A stretch of 64,000 nt of DNA. Origin: Aspergillus flavus. Its lineage: Eukaryota > Ascomycota > Eurotiomycetes > Eurotiales > Aspergillaceae. Each line of letters begins with the position of its first letter. Position 1 is the stretch's first letter. The position numbers and the translations under genes are program-made. The notes under the pieces were generated by a model. It searched no databases. It saw only the letters and a list, made by a program, of their open reading frames with translations, and was not told the origin of the DNA. The stretch spans positions 310,001 to 374,000 of the forward strand of contig NC_092403.1 of the NCBI RefSeq assembly GCF_009017415.1, in the 5' to 3' direction. This document shows, in pieces, positions 21,116-32,057 of this stretch.

Positions 21116-22829
21116 ACTGATTTAGGTCACTGTGTGGGGATGTTTTGCCTCGCGGGAAAGAAAGGGGTATTGCTGGGATTTATATGCTGAGGGGTGGAAA
21201 CAGGGTTGTTCTTAAGCGCCCTTCAGATGCGCTAGTCATGTGGGATGGTGGCATTTTATGTGCAGGGATTTGTTTCATGTAACCCTAGTTTGAATTGTCA
21301 ATATTCCACCTGCTGGTGTGTCTACTATGGCAGTGATACATCGATCACAAAACAAGCGCCACAATAGTCCTCATATATTAAGGATAATTCCTATGCGCTA
21401 AGGAGGTGAAACAAGAGGTTATCCGAATTCGCAGTCATTGTTGGGGCGTTGTGCTAGTATTAGTGCACAGAACATATTACACTAATACTTGTAACCATGA
21501 GTAATCTTAGCCTTTTTTTAGTCACCCGCATACATCCTGGATATAGTTATACAATTATTCATCTACTCTCCACTATCTAATTGGACACTATCAAGGCAGT
21601 GCGAGGCGCAGTGGAGTGGTGGAGCAGGGAATGAGATCCTTCCACCAGCTTTAGGGCATACCCTATTGGCCAGGGTGGATGAGATTTACTATACCGTATG
21701 TGGAGATTCAACTCAGATCCATTCCATGTTAATTGCTTTACTTCCCAGTGTGTACTCCGAAGTGAACTAATTCAATTATTTCAATGATGAATATCTGTAT
21801 TCAATGTGAATCATTATAGTCTTATAGAAGGCTTTCTGGCATATTCGGCTCACTCTCTCTCATAATCTTGCCATACCGATTCGTCCTTCAGCTTGACTAC
21901 ATTACTACACACATGACTACTACCATCTTAACTCACTTTTCTCTATGACTACGACTATTATTCTACGGACACTATTCCTGTGATCGCCAATATCGTTTGC
22001 ACACCTACCATAACCAGCTTCATGAATCTTACTCCTGCTCCGACACCGAGCTATACGTTTGCATACCCAACTCCGTGGAACTCCGAAGCTGCAGATCACA
22101 AAAGTCCTTCGCTATGAAATGGCCGAGTATCCGGTAGTACCGAAATTTCAGTTGAAGTGAAAAGATAGCCAATATCATCAGCTCCTAAGCCCATTGCGGG
22201 TATCAAGTTTTCGAGTCCAACACGAGCCTCTGCCTAGTGACCCTGTCGAGAACTCGGTTCAGTCGGACCTGACTTGTAAGCCGAAGTCAACCTGATCGTT
22301 CCCACTCTGGATATCATATGTTCTTTCCGCGTTTTTTTCACAACACCAAGTCAGGTCAGGTTCAAAATTACTTACAATACCATAAAGCTGACATTCAGTC
22401 AAAATGGTGACCTTGATCAGTGCGGGCGTCACTTCCTGGTAATGATAAATTCGGAATCCTGGCGCATGTTAGGGGATTTTGGGGGCCAACCCATCCGGAA
22501 ATCACACTGTGATACAATACTTACTTTCTGGCTATAAGATCGTTCCAAATGGCCACCAATGCCGAGACTACTATCGATTAGTCTACGGCCCTTGACCCTA
22601 AATTAATTTTTTATTCGCCCCATTCCGGGATCGTGTTAATCCAGCAGTACGTTCCTACCTCAATGGGAGCAACTTGACAAGCCGGTTACACAGATCAGCA
22701 GAAAATGATCAAGTCATTCTATATTAGGAGCGAGTGTTCTACCAAACAACAGATTTTTGCATAAAGTTATGAGGAGACTTTTTGGATCTTCAATATATAA
22801 CTGGTTATCTACTTGGTCCTGTGGGGTCT
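21116..22829. other. Gene-poor AT-rich region
   Basis: No supported gene. It includes an 11-bp inverted repeat (GACCTGACTTG / CAAGTCAGGTC) at 22266-22276 and 22347-22357. The 21850-22100 part is rich in CT and ACT words. Confidence 0.5.
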
Positions 22830-23243
22830 TCCCCCCTGGACAGGCTCGCAACCTCTGTCTGGTCGAGAGCGGCAGTTAATCCGCGAGCCGGTTCTCCTCC
22901 TATCTGTCCGCTGGTGCGGATATGGCCAGCCGGCTCAATCGGCTGTTCGTACTCAGCTCCGTGAGACAATTCCCGTAACTAGGATTTGGGGCACAGCCAC
23001 CTCTCGGTGAGGTGTGTTCTGCATGCCGCGACCAGCGCGCGTCTCTGCCGTTCGTCGGATGCATTTCAGGTGGATCAGGTCAGAAGTGCAATAACTGCCT
23101 ATATCACGGTCATCGAAGTTGCTAATGGCAGACGACAAACAATCTCAAGAATCATCTCAAAGGCCTTAAAGGATATGAGTGGATTGCGGGCAAAGAAAGG
23201 GTGGTGGTATAAGGCAAATCGACAAGGATCGTGTCCTCAGTAA
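22830..23243 (+). pseudogene. Possible relic of a fungal Cys-cluster (CxxC...CxxC) protein
   Basis: In one frame from about 22994 the sequence reads LGEVCSACRDQRASLPFVGC, then GQKCNNCLYHGHRSC and a TAA. C-x2-C..PF..C...C-x2-C...C is a pattern common in fungal hypothetical proteins. Just upstream, in another frame, QLRETIPVTRIWGTA fits the segment usually found before that cluster. No ATG-started intact frame exists, so I read it as a decayed copy. Evidence is pattern recognition only. Confidence 0.3.
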
Positions 23244-24998
23244 GCTTACTACATAATTACTTCTCAACTGATAGCTTTTGAATATGTTTAACTTGTTTAC
23301 TAGGGTTCAATCTTACACACCTGGCATTCTCGCCAATGCTGTATGACTTCATAACGTAGGTTTCAAAGAAGAAGAGACTATCTGCGTATATCACAAAGTA
23401 CCTTGAACGTTCAGACCTTCGATTTTCTTTCTTCTATGCCTATACAAGGAAAGACACGCGAGTACTGGCACCTCTAATAGAGTTGGACTCCGAGGTAAAG
23501 AGTATGATTCTAAGAGTGTAAAGGACACTGATCTAGACTCTGTATCTGAGTAAGTTTTATAGATACACAATCTTTACGATTACTAGTATATACTAGTTAA
23601 GAAGAGAAACAATCTCAGCTAATGCAAATAAATAGACACGGGATAATAAAGTGATAACGTGCTGGGGGAAAATTCTTTGGCGGTAACACTATCCATGGTA
23701 TCAAAACCTCACGATACGCGACTGCAAACAGTCCAATATCAAACAAAGGGATATTATAAGCTATAGGTGACACACATGAGGTCGAATATCCCCCATCTCA
23801 CAGTTCTAGGAGAGACCAATAAGCATTAGCTTGATCAACTGATTTTGGAGTGGTCTTGCTAATGAGAAGGTATTAGATCATGACCCTGAGTATCCGCAGC
23901 TTCAGGGCTTGATAAATTTCCAACGACCCGATCATATGGGGACCTGGGGTAAGAAACATCCAAGCATCTAGGACCGGGTGCAACATTGTCCACCCGACTG
24001 TGGCCAGGTTTCATCGAAGACACATCGCTGGTGCAGTTGAATGTTGCACTCTACGCCTTCCCCATGTACCGTATCATCTTCTACAGACACATTTGAGCCA
24101 GAGTTAATTAATTGGGTTGATCCGAATATTTCCATAGTATTCGGTAAGTAGGTTAATTTAAACTGAAGGATTGCATCTATGCATATACGGAGTACCCACG
24201 AAAGAGTGGATATTGAGATGGATAAATAGCGTCCTAAGCCACAGGCTTAGCTTCTTGGCATGCTTAGACCCTTAAATTTATATACAAATAGTATTAGTTT
24301 AGGGGCGGAAAACACCTCCAGGGGATGTTAATGTAACATTATGGTCATGGCCCCCAACAATTAGTCCATCGCTACGCCAGATCCCAATATTCTACCGAAG
24401 GATGGTTGGTCTAATCTGTCTTTTGCTACTAGTTTACATTGTCCACTCCGTAACTAGCGGACTCGCTAATGACCCTTTGCAATTATTTCCCGATTCGTCT
24501 CAGTAGGACTCGGAGTTACCCATCTTGTTCTATATCAAGTCACTCATACGATTCACTAATTCCTTCAAGTTGCATATACGCCAGTTTCGCCCGAATATGT
24601 CATATCATCAATGACTATTGATGCACGTGGACACAGGGATCGGGTTTCATTGACTCGACTACAGTGGTAGTTCCTAAAGTCCAGGCCAATCAACCTTTCT
24701 CCATTATACACACTCAACTATAGATTGATCAGGAGAATCTTCAAGGTTTCCAAACCATATGCCAGAGGATTCCCTTCCTTCCATGTGGTCCTATACTATA
24801 ACCGTATTAGTCCTATGGAATCCTGGCTTAGTGGCGTAAGTAGCCGACATGCAGGTTTGCTTCCCGGAAAAATTCTCTGTTTGAAGCTCAGTCAAATCCC
24901 AGGTGTGATAAGTATAACAGTCGAATACTTTTCTCGCCTCCTTGTGGGTGCTTCAGTTTCAACATTCCCCAAGTCAACCAGATCTCCAGTACTTCACC
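23244..24998. other. Gene-poor region with a possible LTR/primer-binding remnant
   Basis: No gene found. At 23688-23708 the sequence ...CTATCCATGGTATCAAAACC resembles an LTR end (..CA) followed by a copia-type primer-binding site (TGGTATCA..). No retroelement coding sequence follows. Confidence 0.35.
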
Positions 24999-25737
24999 AT
25001 GGGTCCCACCTTCGCCATTGTCATCGCCACATTCTTCTCCCTGGGGGTACTCAGCCACTATCTTGACATAATCTTAAGTCCAACCTGACTGACCTTCCTC
25101 TCTAGGCTCAAGCCCTGGAAGCTCCAATTGATGGCTACGGCGTTGAAGACTTTGAATGGGAAGTAGAAGCTTCACCCAGTAACAAGCTCCGCCTCAGGGG
25201 AACAATCGAAGAAGTGACCAACCAAGTCCGTTCCATCAAATCCAACTACAAATACGAGAGGCGCGACGGTACGAACGCCTCGACGGCCTCCCTAGAGAAG
25301 CACTACGACGAGGAGAGTCTGGTTTGCTACCCGAATGGGTGGGGCGCTGCGGATGGCAACACGGTTCAGGAGGGAGTTGAATACCTCAAGAATGACGTTG
25401 CTGGCAAGCCTACAAATGGGCCCGGACCTGGAAACTGTGGCCGAGTGAGCTGCAGTTATAACAATGCTATTTGGTGGTGCAATGATAACGTCAGTGTCCC
25501 CCTTGCCCGTCTATGACGGGGTAGGTTACTAGCCCATAAGCTAACTGGTTTTTCGTCGTGTAGACCGAAAGCAAAACTTTGGACTCGTTCAGAGAGATTG
25601 GTCTTGCTGCTGAGGAAATCTGCAACAGGTGCTGGATGTCTGCTGTGGCTAGTAACTCGGGCTTTGAGAATCTTTGTGCTGGTCAGATGTTCATGAAGGA
25701 CAAGTGGAATGTGATTGTACGTGATGCGAAGTGTTAG
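24999..25737 (+). CDS. Small secreted cysteine-containing protein, three exons (paralogue of 2153-2865)
   Basis: Model: join(24999-25046, 25106-25489, 25564-25737), 201 aa. Exon 1 encodes the signal sequence (MGPTFAIVIATFFSLG), and introns of 59 and 74 nt are phase 0 at the same places as in the 2153-2865 gene. The mature protein shows FEWEVEASP, VCYPNGWG, GPGPGNCGRVSCSYNNAIWWCNDN and a C-terminal KWNVIVRDAKC, with about nine cysteines. Motif order matches its paralogue from end to end, but it has an added Cys-rich segment (EEICNRCWM). The first donor GTACTC is unusual. It is extracellular with unknown function, in a gene-poor stretch on both sides. Confidence 0.85.
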
Positions 25738-27015
25738 TTCGTCTTAACTATTGGCATTCTGGTGGCAGGACCTGTGATAGTTGGAAGAAAGGAACTTATA
25801 TAAAAACGCTTATTATACTGTACTGTATAGTATCACTTCAATTATGATTACGTGGTTCCCTTCCCCTTTACAGCAGCTACTTGTTCTTAATAAGCTCAAA
25901 CTATTAACCAATCTATTCTCCACAAGATACTAAATGAAAATATCGATAATCCACACATATTTCCGTATTGACAATGGGTATTGAAGGTCAATAGAGTTTA
26001 TTTAGGTAACATATTGCTGATAACCTGAAACCCCTGTGCAGAATATATTTGAGCAGTGGATGTTGGGAATTTTTAATAGATCTACCTAGACTTCATAGAA
26101 GCAATATATCCAGAAACTTTATAACAGCTTTACAAAATTAGAGCGTATATGACTATATACTATTTGCTTTATTCCTAGCTAATTATCCCAGGCCAAGAGG
26201 TAAAGTCTAGTCCCTGGTCGCAGCTTTGCAGCTACAATACGAAGGCCCGAAAAGGAAAAACAGGAGGTGCTGGCTGATAGTCAAAAACTGTATAAGAAAT
26301 AAGAATAAAATCACTTCAGCGCTTAGGTGAAATAGAAGCAGAACGTCAAAAGCTACAAAAGAAAACATCTTAGTAGCAAGATGCCGTATCATCCTATAAT
26401 CCCCGGGTTCAGGAGTTGAAAATGATAGTCTGCCCTGCCCTAGACACACCCAACCTTGATTTACCTGGGCTGTTCGACACCGACCAGCGCTTGGTAGATT
26501 AGCAACCTGCGCAAAGCTCCAGCGACAAAGGCACTTGACGTCTTTTTGTCCAGGATTGACATAGGTTCATTTGCGCCACCCAGAGCTCAAGCTGAATATC
26601 AGACCGACAGCTTTAAAAGGACCGTTCAGCATAATGCCCCACCAGCATGCAACTTGTGTATAGCTTTCAGCTGGCCATTTCAAGCCTCTGTGTTACATCC
26701 AACTTAGATGTAACCTAGAAGGTATCAGATTAGGTAACATCTTATTTTGTTCAGTCTGGCTCTAAATCACAGAACGTGTTCCTTCTTAAGAAAGCAACTA
26801 AGCTGAACGCGGCCCCCAGTTTTTCCGCGGTCCGACTTGAAAGCCTACGTTTTCGTTTGCCTTCGTTTGATGCTCCGCATTCTTGACAACATTCAACATA
26901 CTTAGCTAGCATATAATGCCACTTGGTAGCATCACTGTGGCCTATCTAAACCAAACGTTACACGCACTACGAAGCTGTCTTCCATTCTCCGTCCAATGAT
27001 CGAGGGTAGTAGTAG
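25738..27015. other. Intergenic AT-rich region, no gene seen
   Basis: AT-rich and without convincing ORFs. Confidence 0.45.
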
Positions 27016-27378
27016 TTAGCGGGGGCAGTACGCGTCTTGCCAAGTATCCCATACCATGTATATTTTCACTGACAGATTCAATCGACTCCGCAGAGGTGCA
27101 TAGGAGTCATCAGCCAGCCACCCATCACCAACCATCGGAGTGATCCTCGCAAGGGTACAATTGCCACTTTCGCCCAAGGGCCACGGTTCTGTATGCATTG
27201 CTTCGCCGGAAACGTGCTCAGTTTCCAGAGGACTTGCCGGCCTGCCCGTTCTGGTGTTCCATTTGAATGCTGCGAATAGTCTTCGTGTCATCTTCTGTTG
27301 GGTTGATGTCATTACAGTCATATTGAGCATGGCTGGGATGAGTTTTGAGCGCGAAGATCTGCGTTGATTGGAGGATTG
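27016..27378 (-). CDS. Hypothetical ORF (about 120 aa), doubtful
   Basis: The first in-frame ATG (MQSSNQRRSSRSKLIPAML) lies at about 27378, and the frame runs to a TAA at 27016. The N-terminus is basic with many Met, Thr and Arg residues; the rest includes PWPLGESGNCTLARITP and MVWDTWQDAYCPR. There is no signal peptide, known motif or splice support. It sits between the secreted protein and the PSD-like gene and may be chance. Confidence 0.2.
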   Translation of the reverse strand, partial: QSSNQRRSSRSKLIPAMLNMTVMTSTQQKMTRRLFAAFKWNTRTGRPASPLETEHVSGEAMHTEPWPLGESGNCTLARITPMVGDGWLADDSYAPLRSRLNLSVKIYMVWDTWQDAYCPR

Positions 27379-27682
27379 CATATTCCACCCTGCCCATCGA
27401 GTAAATCGGACTGGGTAAGCCAAATTGTCGACACTTCTCCTGCAGTATGGATGTAACCCTCTCAGCTATGGGAGTTGTTTGCTCTCGAGACGGGCTTCAG
27501 GATGAAAGTGCTGAGTCCTTGGCGTTGTCTATAAGAAGCTGCTCAAAGGCCCCGAAGTCGAGAGTTAGACACGCACTGTCCATCTCATCGATCCATCCTT
27601 TCCATCTTCTGTGAGCATACTACATCACTCTAACAATTCCTACTTTTTATTACATCCAACCTCTTTATTATTTGCACCCACC

Positions 27683-28915
27683 ATGTCCGTACCACAGTAC
27701 GTCGCCAAGGAGGCTTTAGTCCGCGACCTGAGAGACTTCATCAGTCGCGACGCAGACCGTACCAAGCGCTTCAACGATGCCATCGCAACCGCTGTGGCCG
27801 GTAGCGCAGGTGCCCATGACGAAATGGCCAATGAAGGCATCAAGACCTTAGACGACTACCTCCGCTTCTGCGACGACCTTCTCCAATGGGTTCCCAAGGT
27901 CAGCAGCAAGGGCGACGAGCTCCTGCAGAAGATCCTCGTCTTCTACTGGGTCTTCGACCAGCCCGCACTCCGGGGTCTCCAAACGGAAATCCAGCCACAG
28001 AACTCCAACACCGATCTCAGCTGGCTTTCCTACTGGCTTGTAACATTCGCGCGCCAACAGGGCTTATTCCTGAGCACGCCGCAGTCCGCTGCCTCCGTGT
28101 ACTCGTTCTATAGAAACGAGAAGTATAACCAGGAGGCCGATCTCTGGGTGGAACCCAAGTCCGGGTGGGTGTCGTTCAATCACTGGTTTGCTCGCGAGTG
28201 GAAAGATATCGACTCGGCTCGTCCGCTCGCGGGGCCAAATGACGACAAGGTCATTGTCAGTGTAGCCGACTCCAAGTTCAACGGTGATTGGGATATCGTA
28301 GATGGTAACGTTACCATCAGCGGCATCGATGCTAAGGGGGTAGAATGGCCGATCGACAAACTATTGCAAACCACGACGATCGATTACCACAACGGGACGT
28401 TCATGCATGCTTTCCTGGGCCCTACCGACTACCACCGCCAGCACGCGCCTGTGAGTGGTGAGATCATTGAGGTCAAGAATATCCAGGACCAGGTCTACCT
28501 CCAGGTTGCTACCAAGAATGGTGGTCACTTGTCCGGCGACCGAAGACTGATCCGGAACCCGCATATGATCACAAGACGCAGGGAAAGGCTCCTGAGTGGC
28601 GGTCATGGCTATTACAATCTGGATGCTCCGGACAACGCCGGTTATCAATGGTGTCAGACCCGTGGGCTCATCGTCATTCAGACGAAAGACTATGGTAAGG
28701 TCGCGGTGTTGCCCATTGGCATGGCTCAGGTATCATCCGTTGTGATGACCGTGAAGAAAGGCGACCATGTCAAGAAGGGCGACAACATCTCGTACTTCCA
28801 ATTTGGGGGCTCGGACGTGGTTGTCGTCTTCGAGAAGAAGGTCACTTTCAAGTCCGGTCTGAAGCCGGGTGAGACAAAATTGAACGTGCGGTCGGAATTG
28901 GCGAGGTTTCAGTGA
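27683..28915 (+). CDS. Soluble phosphatidylserine-decarboxylase-like pyruvoyl enzyme (PSDC plus PSD domains)
   Basis: Single exon, 410 aa from ATG 27683 (context CCACCATGTCC). Residues 1-170 fit the N-terminal PSDC region found in fungal soluble PSD-like decarboxylases (LRDFISRDADRTKRFN, NTDLSWLSYWLVTFARQQG, SGWVSFNHWFARE). The catalytic domain follows: DYHNGTFMHAFLGPTDYHRQHAPV with the His/Asp set, then GLIVIQTKDYGKVAVLPIGM, KKGDNISYFQFGGSDVVVVF and the self-cleavage site at GG|S near residue 378, where the Ser becomes the pyruvoyl group. The usual LGST is GGSD here. There is no mitochondrial or membrane N-terminus. The same architecture occurs in amino-acid decarboxylases such as PsiD, so the substrate may be an amino acid rather than a phospholipid. 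Confidence 0.9.
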   Translation: MSVPQYVAKEALVRDLRDFISRDADRTKRFNDAIATAVAGSAGAHDEMANEGIKTLDDYLRFCDDLLQWVPKVSSKGDELLQKILVFYWVFDQPALRGLQTEIQPQNSNTDLSWLSYWLVTFARQQGLFLSTPQSAASVYSFYRNEKYNQEADLWVEPKSGWVSFNHWFAREWKDIDSARPLAGPNDDKVIVSVADSKFNGDWDIVDGNVTISGIDAKGVEWPIDKLLQTTTIDYHNGTFMHAFLGPTDYHRQHAPVSGEIIEVKNIQDQVYLQVATKNGGHLSGDRRLIRNPHMITRRRERLLSGGHGYYNLDAPDNAGYQWCQTRGLIVIQTKDYGKVAVLPIGMAQVSSVVMTVKKGDHVKKGDNISYFQFGGSDVVVVFEKKVTFKSGLKPGETKLNVRSELARFQ

Positions 28916-31751
28916 GGGACGCGGGGGACGCTATCCCGTTGGGTACACCGTTAACAAAGGCTTAGTTGATTACTTTCTTGGCTGTTCTCGATCTGTGATA
29001 TAATCATCCGGGTAAAACCAATAGCAATTCCTTCATTTATTAATCTGCTCGTCGTGCGGATCCTTCGGGATCGGATGTAAACCTTCGGAACTCAGCATGT
29101 CAGACGGGGGTGCACGGAGGTCCGTTCTCTCACGGCATCGATGGAATATGCCTAGACCTGGTGATTACCAACCCAAAGCCTAGATGCACATGTGGAGTAT
29201 CAACTTCTATATTGCCAGTATTAAGCAGAAGGGATGTTGTGGGTTCAAGGGGACTTGTGGTGGTAGTCATGTGACCAGCGCGAATTGTTTGCTCACATGA
29301 CGCGATATTGCTCACGCGCCATCCATCAGCAAAACAGGCGTGACTTGTTCCTTTTTGCCAAATTATAACTCTGCATCCAAAGGAAACTTATCATATAGCT
29401 GATTGGTTTGTGGTAATTTCTTATCTTTGAGGCTAGCTCGTTGGTATGCATATGTAGGATACTATGTCATATCTTCGACAAAACATATATTTGCGGAATG
29501 AGTGTGATAATTTGATCATTCAGCCTGAAATTGCAAGCCCTCGTTAATCATAATCATATTATTATATTAAAAAGGCATTATAGATAGAAAAGATAGTGCC
29601 AACGTGAAGCTACGAGAGTATAACCAACCACGCCCTATTAGAAGGAATGGCTATACTCCCGTGGCGTTCCGTTTACAATGGTAGACGGAAGTATACTACA
29701 ACAGAAACTCTAAAAGCTCAAGGAGCTACTAGCACAATCCCGGAATTCCCGATCGAATGGTAAGCTACGGCATGTATCTCCAGCACAGATAGATCCGTGC
29801 ATTCCAGCATCTTCTGGAGAGGTGACATCAGGCCAGTTTGGGATCAAACCTTCGGCCGATTGCCCCGGACATCGGGACCGTCCGAGAAGCAAGTCAGAGA
29901 CCCATACGTAAACAACGTGGCGATCTAGATAAGATCATGCAATTGACGACCGTTAGAGCCTCCATCTGGACCGGTCATTCATGATTCGAGCAGTAGGGGT
30001 TGGCGAAAATAGATATCTTGATCACCTGACATGGAACAAAGTAGGCAGTTGTGGCGTGTGGAGAAGCAACCGTGGGTCGGAAGTTGATTGATCCGGGAAG
30101 GCAGGTCACAGGTTCGGGGGTTTCCTGGAATGGAAGGTTCTACGGAAGCGAAACGGTTCCAAATGTTCCAGGTCGGTCGTTGACTTGTCGTGGAGTTGCT
30201 CCAGGCAGAAAATTTGCGGGGATACGTCATTCAATCTAAGCGACCACATGACGACGAAGCCCTACTGGGACAAGATTTTTCCGCGCGGTTCCGATTAGTC
30301 CGTTCCAAGTCGGGGATCTTACTTCTCTCTAAGGGGTAAAGGGGATGAGATTTTTGAGAGAATTATTATTTGTTTTATTTTTGTTTAATTTTTAAACTTC
30401 GCTAAGACTGGTAAACACTGGTCTTATCGAAATGAGTATAGATATTCGTAGCGATGGCTTGCGATAGAATAGAGTTGTTGGCAATTTCTAGAAGTTTGTT
30501 GACGAATCGCTAATTTCCATCCACAAAGCTTGGATGGTTCTGGAGCCAACCAAGCACGAGATCCAACGCCACTGACGAGGGCCGGCTCGGTCGGCGATGT
30601 TTGGGAATTCAACAAGGAACGATGCCGTGAAGCTGTTTTCCGGTGCCGATGGCTCAGCCATTTCGGTCGGCATTGCTCTGCTTTTTTCACGGTACCATGA
30701 ACTCGGCCGTCCACCATACTATTAGTAATAGTAATAAGGTATGGTCATTCAGGACGCTAATGTGACCAAGAAAGGTTTTGGTGGCATATAATGGCGGTAG
30801 AAAATCGATAGTAAATTGATGCTACATGCGATAATATCATAGTCGTAGGCAGTGACGTTCACTCCGCATTTCCCCTCTTTTGATCGCGGTCCCTGCATCC
30901 TGATATTCTCCAGGTTAGGCTTCACCGGTCAACAGAAGAGGAAGTCTCCCCTCGTTTTCTCCATATCACCTCCAGGAAATGCCTCTCCCACACTCCCCGT
31001 GAAATTCCGGCCATGTGTGGCCGATGATGCCGAGATTCTGGAGTTGTGGGTGGCGCTAGTCCCAGGACGGTTAAGCACCGCTGTTCGTTTTCGGTCTAGT
31101 GCTCCACATCCCTGGCACCTGGACTCGTGACTGGCCAAACCCCAACAAATCCCATTCCTCGAGAATGAATACACGCATACCACATCGACGCAGGATGCCT
31201 TCGCCCCCCAAAGCCAAGACGGCTTCAATCACCGTTTTCCTTCTAGGCATGCCGAGGTCACTACAAACCATTGCGAACGGTTACACACTCCTTCCGGAGC
31301 CGACAGAACTCTATCGCTGTACCTTGTTGGCGACGTCATATGGGAACCACAGTTAGTTTTTGACACGCGCCTCAACCCAGTTATGACTGTCGGTGGCGCT
31401 GATCCCTTCATCTCGTTGTCCCTCCGCCAGTCTCCAGGCTGCGTCCCGATGGGGTTGGCCACCACGACGAACCAGAGGCCACGCCGAGGGGCCGTGGATC
31501 CCGAACTGTTGCCTGTCCCCCTGTTGTCCCGGCCGTTTTTTACGGAGTAGCACTTCGGCTGGCCTAACTGGCTCACGGCTGTCGGTTTCGGCCGGCCTCT
31601 TCTCCAATCGTTTGCGAGCCCTGTACGGAAATGCGGGTAGTGTTGTCTATTATCCCCGTGTCCCGGACGGACACTGGCCGCGAGGTCTGCTCTCCACATT
31701 GGGACTCTCCTTCTCACTAGTTTGTCGTGGAAATTTTCTCCCTTCCTTTTT

Positions 31752-31782
<31 letters not shown>

Positions 31783-32057
31783 GTTTTTGCTTATTTTTTC
31801 GTATGCGGTTTTGACATAAAAAGGACACAGATCTCCCCTTTTCTGAATCCCAATTTCGATTCCCACATCTGTCTCCTTCTTTCCCATCACATCTTTTCCC
31901 TACCCTGGAGGTATACCTTTCTCTTCTTTTGGGATATCCTCTTCTATCCCCATATATCACTTTTCATTTACCTATTCAGTGTTAGCCTTTCGAGCCATAA
32001 CTGCAAATACGGTCGAACAAATACACTCTTACCGCCCCTTCCCACATACTCTCCACC
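28916..32057. other. 3.1-kb intergenic region with pyrimidine tract before the sugar transporter
   Basis: No convincing gene. A T-tract at 31757-31783 lies about 275 nt before the transporter ATG, within a longer pyrimidine-rich leader (31730-32000). ORFs here run on both strands without signatures. A TACGGAGTA motif occurs at 31541. The length suggests a large promoter, as is common for fungal sugar transporters. Confidence 0.5.

Noticed and set aside
31757..31783. Poly-T tract as a retroelement tail
   Set aside because: No element body on either side; it sits in a pyrimidine-rich transporter leader typical of fungal promoters.
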